From LH-M37 sp032251315 (GTDB lineage: Bacteria; Pseudomonadota; Gammaproteobacteria; SZUA-229): DNA of 60,522 bases. Where the stretch lies: NCBI GenBank assembly GCA_032251315.1, contig JAVVEE010000004.1, positions 1-60,522 on the forward strand, in the 5' to 3' direction. Shown piece by piece: positions 34,754 through 43,290 of the stretch (its first letter is position 1; the number at the start of each line of letters is the position of its first letter). The notes beneath the pieces were generated by a model that was given only the letters and a program-made list of their open reading frames with translations, searched no databases and had not been told where the DNA came from. A program made the position numbers and the translations under genes.

Positions 34754-35746
34754 TCAGTCCCACACCAAAGGCGCTTCATTCAACAGTGCCGACTGTTCCC
34801 GCAAAGATAAAACATGGTCTTCCCAGTAACGGCTGGTGTTGAACCACGGGAACGCGCGCGGGAAGGCCGGGTCATCCCAGCGTGAGGCAATCCAGGAAGA
34901 GTAGTGGATAATGCGCAGGGTACGCAGCGCTTCCACCAGATGCAGTTCGGCGGGGTTGAAGTCATAAAACTGGGTATAGCCGGCGAGCAGGTCTGCGAGG
35001 CGTTCGGTCATGTAAAAACGGTCGCCGGAAAGAAACATCCACAGATCCTGAATGGCGGGGCCGGTGCGGGCATCATCAAAATCGACGATGTGTGGGCCGG
35101 CGTCGGTCCAGAGAATGTTGCTGGGATGACAGTCACCGTGCAGGCGGATGTAATCGACCTTGCCCGCGCGCTCGAAACTGCGCTCGACCTGTTCGATCAG
35201 ATCGCGGGTGACCGTGGTGTAAGCGTCGAGCAGGTGCGCGGGAATGAAGTTGTTTTCCAGCAGAAAGGCGCGCGGCGCTATCGCCATGGTTTCGATGTTA
35301 AGGGTTTTGCGGTGCTGGAATTTTTTGCTGGCCCCCAGGGCATGAATGCGGCCGATAAAACGCCCTAGTTGTTCAAGCTGTTCAGGGTTATCCAGTTCCG
35401 GCGCACGGCCGCCGCGGCAGGGGTAAAGCGCAAAGCGGTGGTTGCCATGTTTGAACAGGGTGTCACTGTGTTCGTTGGCGAGGGGCGCGATCACCGGGAT
35501 TTCCGCTTCCGCCAGCTCCAGTGTGAACCGGTGCTCTTCGATGATGGCGGCATCGCTCCAGCGGTGCGGGCGATAAAACTTGGCGACGAGGGGCCGGTCG
35601 CCCTCAATGCCGATCTGATAGACCCGGTTTTCATAGCTATTCAACGCCAGAAAACGGCCATCACAATCGATACCGGTGGCTTCGATGGCGTCCAGAATAT
35701 GGTCGGGGGTCAGGTCGGCAAAGCTCTGGCTTAGAGGATCATTCAT
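34754..35746 (-). CDS. srkA: Stress response serine/threonine kinase (YihE/SrkA family)
   Basis: A 330-residue protein of the aminoglycoside phosphotransferase-like kinase fold, of the group that in E. coli counters MazEF-mediated death and Cpx stress. Seen: SYENRVYQIG near 37-46, nucleotide-anchoring Lys56 (LVAKFYRP), the catalytic loop LHGDCHPSNILW with Asp205, and the metal-binding Asp222 in IVDFDDARTGP. The length equals that of E. coli SrkA (328). It is divergent from ybiT; the 132-bp spacer (35747-35878 to the preferred start) serves both. Confidence 0.94.
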   Translation of the reverse strand: MNDPLSQSFADLTPDHILDAIEATGIDCDGRFLALNSYENRVYQIGIEGDRPLVAKFYRPHRWSDAAIIEEHRFTLELAEAEIPVIAPLANEHSDTLFKHGNHRFALYPCRGGRAPELDNPEQLEQLGRFIGRIHALGASKKFQHRKTLNIETMAIAPRAFLLENNFIPAHLLDAYTTVTRDLIEQVERSFERAGKVDYIRLHGDCHPSNILWTDAGPHIVDFDDARTGPAIQDLWMFLSGDRFYMTERLADLLAGYTQFYDFNPAELHLVEALRTLRIIHYSSWIASRWDDPAFPRAFPWFNTSRYWEDHVLSLREQSALLNEAPLVWD

Positions 35747-35878
35747 ATTGTTGAGTTAAAAGCGACATTCTGTCTGATAGTTGACGTTATTGCTGAACTA
35801 TAACAGGGCGATTCACAGATGTGCGCTGAAATATGGGATAATAGGTGGTTTTATACAAGCCTATTTGGTGTACACACT

Positions 35879-37498
35879 TTGATTACAACAGCTAACATTA
35901 CTATGCAATTCGGGGCCAAGCCCCTGTTTGAAAACATTTCCGTCAAATTCGACGGCGGCAACCGTTATGGCCTGATCGGCGCCAATGGTTGTGGCAAATC
36001 CACCTTCATGAAAATTCTGGGCGGTGATCTGGAGGCGAGTGCGGGCAGTGTTTCGATCGATGTGAACCAGCGCGTAGGCAAATTACGCCAGGATCAGTTT
36101 GCCTTTGAAGAGTGTACCGTCATCGACACCGTTATTATGGGGCACGCTGAACTCTGGGAAGTGAAAAAGGAGCGTGACCGCATTTACGGCCTGCCGGAAA
36201 TGTCCGAAGAGGAGGGCATGAAGGTGGCTGATCTGGAAGTGCACTTCGGCGAGATGGACGGTTATACCGCCGAGGCGCGTGCTGGTGAATTGCTGCTGGG
36301 TCTGGATATCCCGATGGAACAGCATAACGGCCCGATGAGCGCAGTCGCCCCTGGCTGGAAACTACGCGTCCTACTGGCGCAGGCGCTGTTCTCCGATCCG
36401 GATATTCTGCTGCTTGATGAGCCGACCAATAACCTGGATATCAATACCATTCGCTGGCTGGAAGAGATCATCAACCAGCGCAAGAGCACCATGATCATCA
36501 TTTCGCATGACCGCCATTTCCTGAACAGCGTCTGCACCCATATGGCCGATCTGGATTATGGCGAGCTGCGCCTGTTTCCCGGCAACTATGATGAATACAT
36601 GATCGCCGCTACTCAGGCGCGAGAAAAAATGCATACCGAAAACGCCAAGAAGAAGGTCAAGATTGCCGAGCTGCAAACCTTTGTCAGCCGCTTCTCGGCG
36701 AATGCCTCCAAGGCCAAACAAGCCTCTTCGCGCGCCAAACAGCTCGACAAAATTGAGCTGGTAGAAATCAAGCCTTCGAGTCGGGTGAATCCCTATATCC
36801 GTTTTGAACAGGACAAGAGACTATTCCGACTGGCGCTGGAAGCCGAGGGAGTGAAGAAACATTACGATAACGAAAAGCCACTGTTCGAAAATCTAAACAT
36901 GATGATTGAAGTCGGCGAACGCGTCGCCATCATCGGCCCGAATGGTATCGGTAAAACCACGCTACTGCGCACCCTGCTCGGTGACATCAAGGCCGATAGC
37001 GGCAAGGTGAAATGGTCAGAGAATTCAAAACTGGGCAGCTATGCACAGGATCATTCGGCGGACTTTGAAAAGGACATGACCCTGTTTGACTGGATGAGCC
37101 AGTGGAAGCAGCCCAGTGATGATGAGCAGGTCGTGCGCGGCGTACTCGGGCGACTGCTGTTTTCGCAGGATGATATCGGCAAGTCGGTAAAAATTATTTC
37201 CGGGGGTGAGCAGGGGCGCATGATCTTCGGAAAGCTGATGTTGCAGAAACCCAATATCCTGCTGATGGATGAGCCGACCAATCACCTTGATATGGAGTCG
37301 ATTGAATCGCTGAATCTGGCGCTGGAAAACTACGACGGCACCTTGCTATTCGTCAGCCATGACCGTGAGTTCGTCTCCTCGCTGGCGACCCGCATTATCG
37401 ATATGACGCCCACCGGTGTTGTCAACTTCGACGGCAGCTATGACGAGTACTTGCGCAGTCAGGGTCTTGATCAAGTGGGTGCACGCGCTTCCCGCTAA
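35879..37498 (+). CDS. ybiT: ABC-F family ATPase YbiT, probable TTG start
   Basis: A translation factor-like ATPase with two ABC cassettes and no membrane domain. Walker A motifs are GANGCGKST and GPNGIGKTT; Walker B with DEPTNNLD and DEPTNHLD; the interdomain linker is rich in charged residues (KKKVKIAELQTFVSRFSA). Sequence agreement with E. coli YbiT starts at LITTANITMQFGAKPLFENI, pointing to the TTG at 35879 (539 residues). The frame stays open to an ATG at 35819, which would add 20 unconserved residues. A GATAAT hexamer at 35837-35842 within that extension could be a -10 element, which would also favour the TTG. ABC-F proteins bind the ribosomal E site. Confidence 0.92.
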   Translation: MITTANITMQFGAKPLFENISVKFDGGNRYGLIGANGCGKSTFMKILGGDLEASAGSVSIDVNQRVGKLRQDQFAFEECTVIDTVIMGHAELWEVKKERDRIYGLPEMSEEEGMKVADLEVHFGEMDGYTAEARAGELLLGLDIPMEQHNGPMSAVAPGWKLRVLLAQALFSDPDILLLDEPTNNLDINTIRWLEEIINQRKSTMIIISHDRHFLNSVCTHMADLDYGELRLFPGNYDEYMIAATQAREKMHTENAKKKVKIAELQTFVSRFSANASKAKQASSRAKQLDKIELVEIKPSSRVNPYIRFEQDKRLFRLALEAEGVKKHYDNEKPLFENLNMMIEVGERVAIIGPNGIGKTTLLRTLLGDIKADSGKVKWSENSKLGSYAQDHSADFEKDMTLFDWMSQWKQPSDDEQVVRGVLGRLLFSQDDIGKSVKIISGGEQGRMIFGKLMLQKPNILLMDEPTNHLDMESIESLNLALENYDGTLLFVSHDREFVSSLATRIIDMTPTGVVNFDGSYDEYLRSQGLDQVGARASR

Positions 37499-37522
37499 GG
37501 CGGTGCGAGCTTATTCATTGAT

Positions 37523-38125
37523 ATGAATGAAAGCTCGATCAGCAATGAGCAGGCCCGCAGCGATCAAAGCATGATCGAGCAGGGCGTCATCAAGCAGACC
37601 CGCTGCTGGGTTAAAACCGTGATCGTAGGAAACAACTTCTGCCCGTTTGCCCGGCGCGAACTGGAACGCGGCAGCATTCGCTACAGTGTCAAAACCGGCA
37701 GGGATATGGAGTCGGCGCTGCAAGCGGTGGTTGATGAGTGCATTCAGCTCGATAATAATGATGCTATTGAAACCATGCTGCTGATCTTTCCGGAAGGCTT
37801 TCAGGATTTTGAAGATTATCTGCAGCTGGTCGAACTGGCAGAGGGTCTGCTCGCGGATCAGGGTTATGAAAGTGTTTATCAGGTCGCCAGCTTCCATCCC
37901 GATTACTGTTTTGCCGGTGCCGAGCAGAACGATGCCGCCAACTACACCAACCGCTCACCCTATCCCATGCTGCATCTCATCCGCGAAGCCAGCCTGGAGC
38001 AGGCGTTAATCAATTATCCCGAGCCGGAAAAAATTCCCGAACAGAATGTCGAACGCGCCCGTGAACTGGGTCTGGAAGAAATGCAGCGCCGGCTGAAAGC
38101 GTGTTGCAGTATTGATAAGCAGTAA
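37523..38125 (+). CDS. DUF1415 family protein
   Basis: A 200-residue soluble protein of a family found mostly in proteobacteria, without known function. Recognisable segments: WVKTVIVGNNFCPFARREL (29-47), IFPEGFQDFEDYL, and SFHPDYCFAGAEQNDAANYT with NRSPYPMLHLIREASLE after it. The conserved Cys, His and acidic residues hint at metal or substrate binding, but no reaction is known. It starts 24 bases after ybiT and is probably cotranscribed with it. Confidence 0.9.
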   Translation: MNESSISNEQARSDQSMIEQGVIKQTRCWVKTVIVGNNFCPFARRELERGSIRYSVKTGRDMESALQAVVDECIQLDNNDAIETMLLIFPEGFQDFEDYLQLVELAEGLLADQGYESVYQVASFHPDYCFAGAEQNDAANYTNRSPYPMLHLIREASLEQALINYPEPEKIPEQNVERARELGLEEMQRRLKACCSIDKQ

Positions 38126-38148
38126 AACAAAGCCTTTACCGCAGAGGC

Positions 38149-38246
38149 NNNNNNNNNNNNNNNNNNNNNNNNNNNNNNNNNNNNNNNNNNNNNNNNNNNN
38201 NNNNNNNNNNNNNNNNNNNNNNNNNNNNNNNNNNNNNNNNNNNNNN
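38149..38246. other. Assembly gap (98 N)
   Basis: Undetermined bases flanked on both sides by CTTTACCGCAGAGG. The gap therefore lies between two copies of the same repeat arm, the probable reason the assembly broke here. Its true length is unknown. Confidence 0.98.
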
Positions 38247-38405
38247 CTTTACCGCAGAGGTCGCAAAGAACGCAGAGAAAAAAAGTTAATGTCGATGTAA
38301 CTTTGTTATTGTATTAATTTTAATGCATAGCATGCGCCATTGATGTCTAATGTTGTTTTATAAAAAATGGTTCTCTCTGCGTTCTTTGCGACCTCTGCGG
38401 TGAAT
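38247..38405. repeat. Head-to-head ACCGCAGAGG repeat pair with perfect 28-bp arms
   Basis: The left arm at 38251-38278 starts ACCGCAGAGGTCGCAAAGAA and goes on CGCAGAGA; the right arm at 38374-38401 is its exact reverse complement over 28 bases. The 95-bp core between them is AT-rich and does not resemble the core of the pair near 11.8 kb. Perfect arms suggest recent origin or active homogenisation. Confidence 0.92.
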
Positions 38406-38431
38406 GGTTTTTTTAAAACGGTAACACAACC

Positions 38432-39241
38432 ATGTCTAATCTGATTATCTCCGAACTCGCCATCTACCCTGTCAAATCCATGCGGCAGACCCCGCTGAAG
38501 AAATCCGAAATAGACATGGGCGGCCTGAAGCATGACCGTCGCTGGATGGTGGTCGATGCCAAAGGCGTGATGCTCACCCAGCGCAAACTGGCGCGCCTGT
38601 GTTTAATTCAGCCTGAACTCATCAACCCCGAAATCGATTGCAGCCTGTTGCTGCATGCACCCGATATGCCGGAGATAAAAGTCAGCGTGCCCGATGGTGC
38701 AGCCAAGCGCAAAGTCAAAGTCTGGCGTGACGAAGTCAATGCCTGTGACGGTGGTGATGAAATTGCCGCCTGGCTCAGCCGGTTTCTTGATCTGCAATGT
38801 CGCCTGGTTTATTTCCCTGATAATGAAATTCGTATCGTTGACCAGAGCTATGCGCGGCCTGAAGACCACACTGCCTTCAGCGACGGCTTTCCAATTCTGC
38901 TGACTACGCAGGCCTCGCTGGATGATTTGAATTCACGTATGAATGAAACTATTACTATGGTCCGTTTCCGGCCCAATATAGTCATCAGCGGTAGCGAAGC
39001 CTTTGCTGAAGACTACTGGAAAATACTTAAAGTGGGCGATATTTTTTTAAGAATCGTGAAGCCGTGTAGTCGCTGCGTAATTCCCAGTATTGATATTGCC
39101 AGCGCCGAGCGAGGCAGCGAGCCCACCAAAACTTTGATCACCTACCGTAAACACGACAACAAAATAATATTTGGGCAGAATGTAATCGCCGACGGTCACG
39201 GGATTATTGAAATAGGGATGCAGGTCGAGGTTGTCGAATAG
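38432..39241 (+). CDS. MOSC domain protein
   Basis: A 269-residue protein with an N-terminal beta-barrel domain (MOSC_N; AIYPVKSMRQTPLKKSEIDM and GLKHDRRWMVVD) and a C-terminal MOSC domain (about 125-265) carrying the conserved cysteine in KPCSRCVIPSID (Cys near 212-215). MOSC proteins bind molybdenum cofactor and transfer sulfur or reduce N-hydroxylated substrates (the YcbX/mARC type). No ferredoxin domain is attached. It stands alone between the repeat pair and the fold-back region. Confidence 0.9.
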   Translation: MSNLIISELAIYPVKSMRQTPLKKSEIDMGGLKHDRRWMVVDAKGVMLTQRKLARLCLIQPELINPEIDCSLLLHAPDMPEIKVSVPDGAAKRKVKVWRDEVNACDGGDEIAAWLSRFLDLQCRLVYFPDNEIRIVDQSYARPEDHTAFSDGFPILLTTQASLDDLNSRMNETITMVRFRPNIVISGSEAFAEDYWKILKVGDIFLRIVKPCSRCVIPSIDIASAERGSEPTKTLITYRKHDNKIIFGQNVIADGHGIIEIGMQVEVVE

Positions 39242-39797
39242 ACATTCAGAAACCCGTTGGCAGTAAGTAGTTGGAAGCAGGCAGCAGCCAGCTAAAAATT
39301 TTTAGCCTCACACTGTTGCGGTACTTGCCGGCAAATGCTTTGCTTTTATTAATCTATTTTCAGCTCCAGTTCAGCTTTGGTTGATAGGCTCATACCTGAC
39401 CTGAGAAGATTTGGCGCGGAAAATATTTAGGAATGAATATAAATAACCCCTATTATTCACATAGTTAAATTTCAGCAACATAAGATATATTAATTAATAC
39501 CTGAATCCGTGGCTTAACCGCGGCGTCTGGCACAAGCTCTTGATTCCACAACGGATCAAAAAATGCCCGCTTAACCTATGGGTGAAGCTAAGATTTTTTG
39601 AAACCCCTGTGAAACCAATTTCTTGCACCATGCATCCACGTTTAAGCCACTGATTCAGGTAATAAACAAACGCGGCCTTAGTGAAGTATCAAATAGTTTT
39701 TTATTGATGGTTTGCTGCCGTAAGTTTTGAAATCCATGCTGCAGCGATAATTTCTGCGCATCATATGTCCACTACGCAGAGTCACAGGAGATCCGTA
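39242..39797. other. Intergenic region between the MOSC and cytochrome b genes (556 bp)
   Basis: No gene seen. The left part (39242-39490) is AT-rich unique sequence with a small AAAAATTTTT palindrome near 39295. The middle is a 164-bp fold-back element (39498-39661). The last ~130 bp hold the upstream region of the cytochrome b gene, including its AGGAG ribosome site (39787-39791). Confidence 0.65.
39498..39661. mobile_element. 164-bp fold-back (MITE-like) element
   Basis: Ends are inverted repeats, TACCTGAATC...GATTCAGGTA, and the similarity between the forward sequence and its own reverse complement continues inward almost to the centre (CGTGGCTTAACCGCGG against AGTGGCTTAAACGTGG; TCAAAAAAT against TCAAAAAAT). 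It encodes no transposase. No clear target duplication was found. Shape and size fit a miniature inverted-repeat element or a large RNA hairpin. Confidence 0.7.
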
Positions 39798-40535
39798 ATG
39801 ACTGAACTTAAAGCCTATTTTGTCTGGGACGCCAATGTTCGCTGGTTTCACTGGATCAATGTGCTGTGCATACTCGGACTGGTCGCTCTGGGGACTGTCA
39901 TCCTCAATGCTTCGGCGCTCGGTGTCTCCACCGAAGGCAAGATTCTGTTAAAGACCGTGCATGTCTGGTTCGGATATGCATTTGCAGTGAATCTGCTGTG
40001 GCGTCTGATCTGGGCCTTTATCGGCGGGCCGCATGCGCGCTGGCGGTCAATTCTGCCAGGCGGTCAGGGTTATCGGGATGAGTTACGCGCTTACCTCGCA
40101 GATTTCAAAGCCGGACGGCCACGCCAGTACCTCGGCCACAACCCATTGGGGCGCATTGCCGTCACCCTGCTGTTATTCGTGCTGGTAATACAGGCCATCA
40201 CCGGGCTGGTGCTGGCGGGAACCGACATCTTCTATCCGCCCCTCGGCGCCTGGATTGCCAGCTGGATAGCCGCCCCCGGTGTTGATCCGGCAACGCTGAT
40301 GCCCTACGCGAAGGAGATGTACGATGCCGCCGCCTACGAGTCAATGCGTGCTTTTCGCGACCCCTTCATTACCCTGCATTACTACAGTTTTTATACCCTT
40401 CTGGGTCTGATAGTGCTGCATATTGTGGCGGTGGTGATCACCGAAATACGCGAAGGCGGCAACCTCATCTCCGCCATGTTCACCGGTAAAAAAGTGCTGA
40501 GCAAGATACCGGCGGATCTGACGAAAAAGGATTAA
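39798..40535 (+). CDS. Cytochrome b (Ni-hydrogenase-type cytochrome b / b561 family)
   Basis: A 245-residue membrane protein with four helices and the haem-ligating histidines of the cytochrome b/b6-like family: RWFHWINVLCILGL, KTVHVWFGYAFAVNLLWR, and TLHYYSFYTLLGLIVLHIV. Such proteins pass electrons between the quinone pool and periplasmic or membrane dehydrogenases. The ATG at 39798 has AGGAG seven bases upstream; an open extension of eleven codons lacks family similarity. No hydrogenase or other dehydrogenase subunit lies next to it, so its redox partner is unknown. Sulfide- or thiosulfate-linked electron transport is an inference from the nearby fcc genes. Confidence 0.88.
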   Translation: MTELKAYFVWDANVRWFHWINVLCILGLVALGTVILNASALGVSTEGKILLKTVHVWFGYAFAVNLLWRLIWAFIGGPHARWRSILPGGQGYRDELRAYLADFKAGRPRQYLGHNPLGRIAVTLLLFVLVIQAITGLVLAGTDIFYPPLGAWIASWIAAPGVDPATLMPYAKEMYDAAAYESMRAFRDPFITLHYYSFYTLLGLIVLHIVAVVITEIREGGNLISAMFTGKKVLSKIPADLTKKD

Positions 40536-40709
40536 GTGGAGAAGGAGAGATTCGGTCAGAAACGACCGATTATTTTAGGTGGGAAAAGGTATTTGATGGC
40601 GAAAGAGCCTTTAAAGCGTGAGCCACAACATGGACTTGTAGCCGCATAATCGCTGTTTATATTTATTTTTCGATCTGTGCATAATTAAAATGTCGGCAAT
40701 TTATCGGAG

Positions 40710-41513
40710 ATGCGCTTGGCTATTCTGTTCGATCTTGACGGTGTTTTTTATCAGGCGGACAAGCCTGTCGCGAGTGCGGTTGAGGTTGCCCATTGGGCCA
40801 GTGAGAATGCCATTGCCCATCTGTTTCTGACCAACACATCATCGAAGCCGCGCTCTGCACTGATCGAAAAGCTGGAGCGTTTTGGCATAATGATTGATGA
40901 AGCGCATATCCTTACTCCGCCGGTAGCGACGGTGCGCTGGCTCAGGAAAAATCTGGCGGGTGAAAAAATCGCACTGTTTGTTGCCGATAAAACCCGAGTC
41001 GAGTTTTCCGGCATCGAGATCGTGCAACCGGGTGAAGATGCCGCCGCTGTGGTAGTGGGTGATCTCGGTAGTGGCTGGGATTTTGCAATATTGAATCGGG
41101 CTTTCAGAATGCTGATGGCGGAACCCAAACCCCGGCTTATCGCATTAGGCATGACGCGTTACTGGCAGGCTGATGATGGCTTGCGTCTGGATGTGGCACC
41201 ATTTGTGATGGCACTGGCATACGCAGCAGAGGTGGAACCGCTGGTGATGGGTAAACCGGCGCGGTCTTTTTATCAGGCGGGGATCGATATTTTGGCTGAG
41301 CCGGCGGAACAAATTGTGATGGTCGGTGACGATATTCGTGCTGATGTCGGAGGCGCGCAGCAGGCGGGACTGAAAACCGTGCTGGTGCGCACCGGCAAGT
41401 TTCGGCAAGGTGATCTTGAACTGGGCATCAAAGCCGATGCGGTGCTGGATTCGGTGGCGGATTTTCCGGTATGGTATGAAGAAACTATTATCGGAAGAAA
41501 ACGCAGGAAGTAA
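40710..41513 (+). CDS. HAD-IIA family hydrolase (LHPP/NagD-like phosphatase)
   Basis: A 267-residue phosphatase of the haloacid dehalogenase superfamily with a class IIA cap. Motifs: FDLDGVFY with nucleophile Asp8 and Asp10, LFLTNTSSKPR (motif II), VMGKPA (motif III Lys), and MVGDDIRADVGGAQQAG (motif IV). The group includes phospholysine/phosphohistidine phosphatases and nucleotidases; the substrate here is not predictable. The start may be the ATG at 40710 or the TTG at 40716: GGAG (40706-40709) directly touches the ATG but is six bases from the TTG. Confidence 0.88.
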   Translation: MRLAILFDLDGVFYQADKPVASAVEVAHWASENAIAHLFLTNTSSKPRSALIEKLERFGIMIDEAHILTPPVATVRWLRKNLAGEKIALFVADKTRVEFSGIEIVQPGEDAAAVVVGDLGSGWDFAILNRAFRMLMAEPKPRLIALGMTRYWQADDGLRLDVAPFVMALAYAAEVEPLVMGKPARSFYQAGIDILAEPAEQIVMVGDDIRADVGGAQQAGLKTVLVRTGKFRQGDLELGIKADAVLDSVADFPVWYEETIIGRKRRK

Positions 41514-41657
41514 GTTCGAAGGGATTAAATTTGGCCTGGATACAGGAGTGTTAACAACAAGCGACTCATTTCTCTATTGAGTTATTCTGATCAATAAGCG
41601 CGTTTTCACGTTCTGCGAGTATAGGCGGTTTCTGATTAATCTTATGAGGTACGGCAC

Positions 41658-41963
41658 ATGCGGCGATTGCTGATTTTAAATCTAATTTTACTGAGTTCAT
41701 TTGCCTATGCCGATGAAGTGCGGGCAAAGGAAATTACCCGTGCCGTCATGCTGAGCAACTCCTGTGCGGGCTGCCACGGTACCGACGGTAAAAGTCCGGG
41801 GGCTATGCCCTCCATCAACGGCAAGTCTGCGCAGTTCATTTCCCGGGCACTGATCGAGTTTCGTGAAGGCAAGCGCGAGGCGACGGTGATGGGGCGACAC
41901 GCTGCCGGCTATAGCGACGATGAAATACAGCTCATTGCCGATTATTTTTCCACGCTGCCCTAG
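41658..41963 (+). CDS. fccA: Flavocytochrome c sulfide dehydrogenase, monohaem cytochrome subunit
   Basis: A 101-residue periplasmic cytochrome c with a Sec signal peptide (MRRLLILNLILLSSFAYA, cleavage about residue 18) and a single haem site CAGCH (36-40). The downstream VMGRHAAGYSDDEI likely supplies the axial methionine, as in this subgroup. It accepts electrons from the FccB flavoprotein during sulfide oxidation. The Allochromatium subunit is dihaem and nearly twice as long; this short form resembles the monohaem type of green sulfur bacteria. fccB begins nine bases after its stop. Confidence 0.9.
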   Translation: MRRLLILNLILLSSFAYADEVRAKEITRAVMLSNSCAGCHGTDGKSPGAMPSINGKSAQFISRALIEFREGKREATVMGRHAAGYSDDEIQLIADYFSTLP

Positions 41964-41972
41964 GACGCTATT

Positions 41973-43253
41973 ATGAAAACACTTAATCGCAGAAAGTTTA
42001 TAAAGCTGCTGGCAGGAACCGGTGCCGGCGTCTCAATGTCGGGCTTGATCGGTGCATGTGGCAAACCCTCTTCGGGTAGAGTGGTTATCGTCGGCGGCGG
42101 TTTCGGGGGTTCCACCTGCGCGAAATATCTACGCCGATTTGACAGTGATCTGGATATTACCCTGATCGAATCTTCGAAACGTTTCGTGACCTGCCCCTTC
42201 AGCAATCTGGTCATCAGCGGTATGCAGGCGATGGACAGCATCAGCCACGATTACGCGGCACAGACTGAGCGCGGGGTGAAGGTGGTGCATGCCCGGGTGC
42301 AGGAGGTGGATGCAGACTCAAAAAAAGTCACGCTTGATAACGGCAAGGTGCTTGAGTATGACCGGCTGGTGCTCTCGCCCGGTGTTGATTTCAAATGGGA
42401 AGAGGTCAATGGCATGGAGGCGGCGGACGCCGAAATTATTCCCCACGCCTGGCAGGCAGGCAATCAGACCACCCTGCTGCGCAATCAGCTTGAAGCCATG
42501 GATGACGGCGGTGTGGTGATTGTAGCACCACCGAAAAACCCGTTCCGCTGTCCGCCCGGGCCTTATGAGCGGGTCAGTCTGATTGCGCATTATCTGAAGC
42601 AGCATAAACCTAAATCCAAGATTCTGGTGCTGGATGCCAAAGACAAATTCTCCAAGCAGGCGCTGTTCATGCAGGGCTGGGAAAAGCTCTATCCCGGCAT
42701 GGTCGAATGGGTGGCGGGAAGCGAGGGCGGACGTATTGGTGAGATCGACGTGGCGACACGTACCCTCTACGCCGAATTTGGCGATGCGCACAAAGGCGAT
42801 GTGGTGAATTTTATTCCGCCGCACAAGGCCGGGATGATCGCGCACCAGACGGGCCTGACCAACAGCGATGGCTGGTGTTTCGTGAACCAGAGAACTTTTG
42901 AGTCAAGTGTGCACAAAGACATCCATGTTATCGGTGATGCCAGCGTAGCCGGTGCGATGCCCAAGTCCGGTTTCGCTGCGAACAGCCAGGGCAAAGTCTG
43001 CGCCGCGGCCATCGTCTCATCTCTGCGCGGTAAGACAATGCCAGAGCCATCTTACGTCAACACCTGTTACAGTCTGGTTGGGCCGGACTATGGCATTTCG
43101 GTGGCTGCGGTGTATCGTTACAGCGAGGATAGAGGCATATACAGCACCGGTGGCGGCGTCAGCCCCTTAGATGAAGATGCTGACTATCGTCAGCAGGAAG
43201 CGCGTTATGCCAGAGGCTGGTATGACAGCATTACCATGGATAGCTTCGGCTGA
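41973..43253 (+). CDS. fccB: Flavocytochrome c sulfide dehydrogenase, flavoprotein subunit
   Basis: A periplasmic FAD enzyme of 426 residues that oxidises sulfide to sulfur or polysulfide. The N-terminus carries a twin-arginine leader (NRRKFIKLLAG, 5-15), so the folded protein should leave by the Tat system encoded at 21-22.8 kb. FAD-binding GGGFGGSTCAKYL contains Cys49, equivalent to the cysteine that attaches FAD covalently. The redox-active pair appears as Cys193 (FRCPPGPYER) and Cys365 (NTCYSLVG). The length and all three cysteines match active enzymes. Confidence 0.95.
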   Translation: MKTLNRRKFIKLLAGTGAGVSMSGLIGACGKPSSGRVVIVGGGFGGSTCAKYLRRFDSDLDITLIESSKRFVTCPFSNLVISGMQAMDSISHDYAAQTERGVKVVHARVQEVDADSKKVTLDNGKVLEYDRLVLSPGVDFKWEEVNGMEAADAEIIPHAWQAGNQTTLLRNQLEAMDDGGVVIVAPPKNPFRCPPGPYERVSLIAHYLKQHKPKSKILVLDAKDKFSKQALFMQGWEKLYPGMVEWVAGSEGGRIGEIDVATRTLYAEFGDAHKGDVVNFIPPHKAGMIAHQTGLTNSDGWCFVNQRTFESSVHKDIHVIGDASVAGAMPKSGFAANSQGKVCAAAIVSSLRGKTMPEPSYVNTCYSLVGPDYGISVAAVYRYSEDRGIYSTGGGVSPLDEDADYRQQEARYARGWYDSITMDSFG

Positions 43254-43290
43254 CGGGGTGGCACGGCGTATGAATATCGGAGAAAGGCAT

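Larger units (their letters stand above)
38126..38431. other. Intergenic region with repeat pair and assembly gap (306 bp)
   Basis: Contains no gene. It begins with a repeat arm cut by the gap (38134-38148), then 98 undetermined bases (38149-38246), then a full left arm (38247-38280), AT-rich spacer, and the right arm (38374-38405) ending 26 bases before the MOSC gene. Any open frame across the gap is an artefact of the undetermined bases. Confidence 0.85.

Noticed and set aside
34532..34829. Two ~90-codon frames near srkA
   Set aside because: They run through a repeat arm and end antisense to srkA; composition is not protein-like.
38112..38300. Frame crossing the undetermined bases
   Set aside because: Its continuity depends on the 98 N; it cannot be supported.
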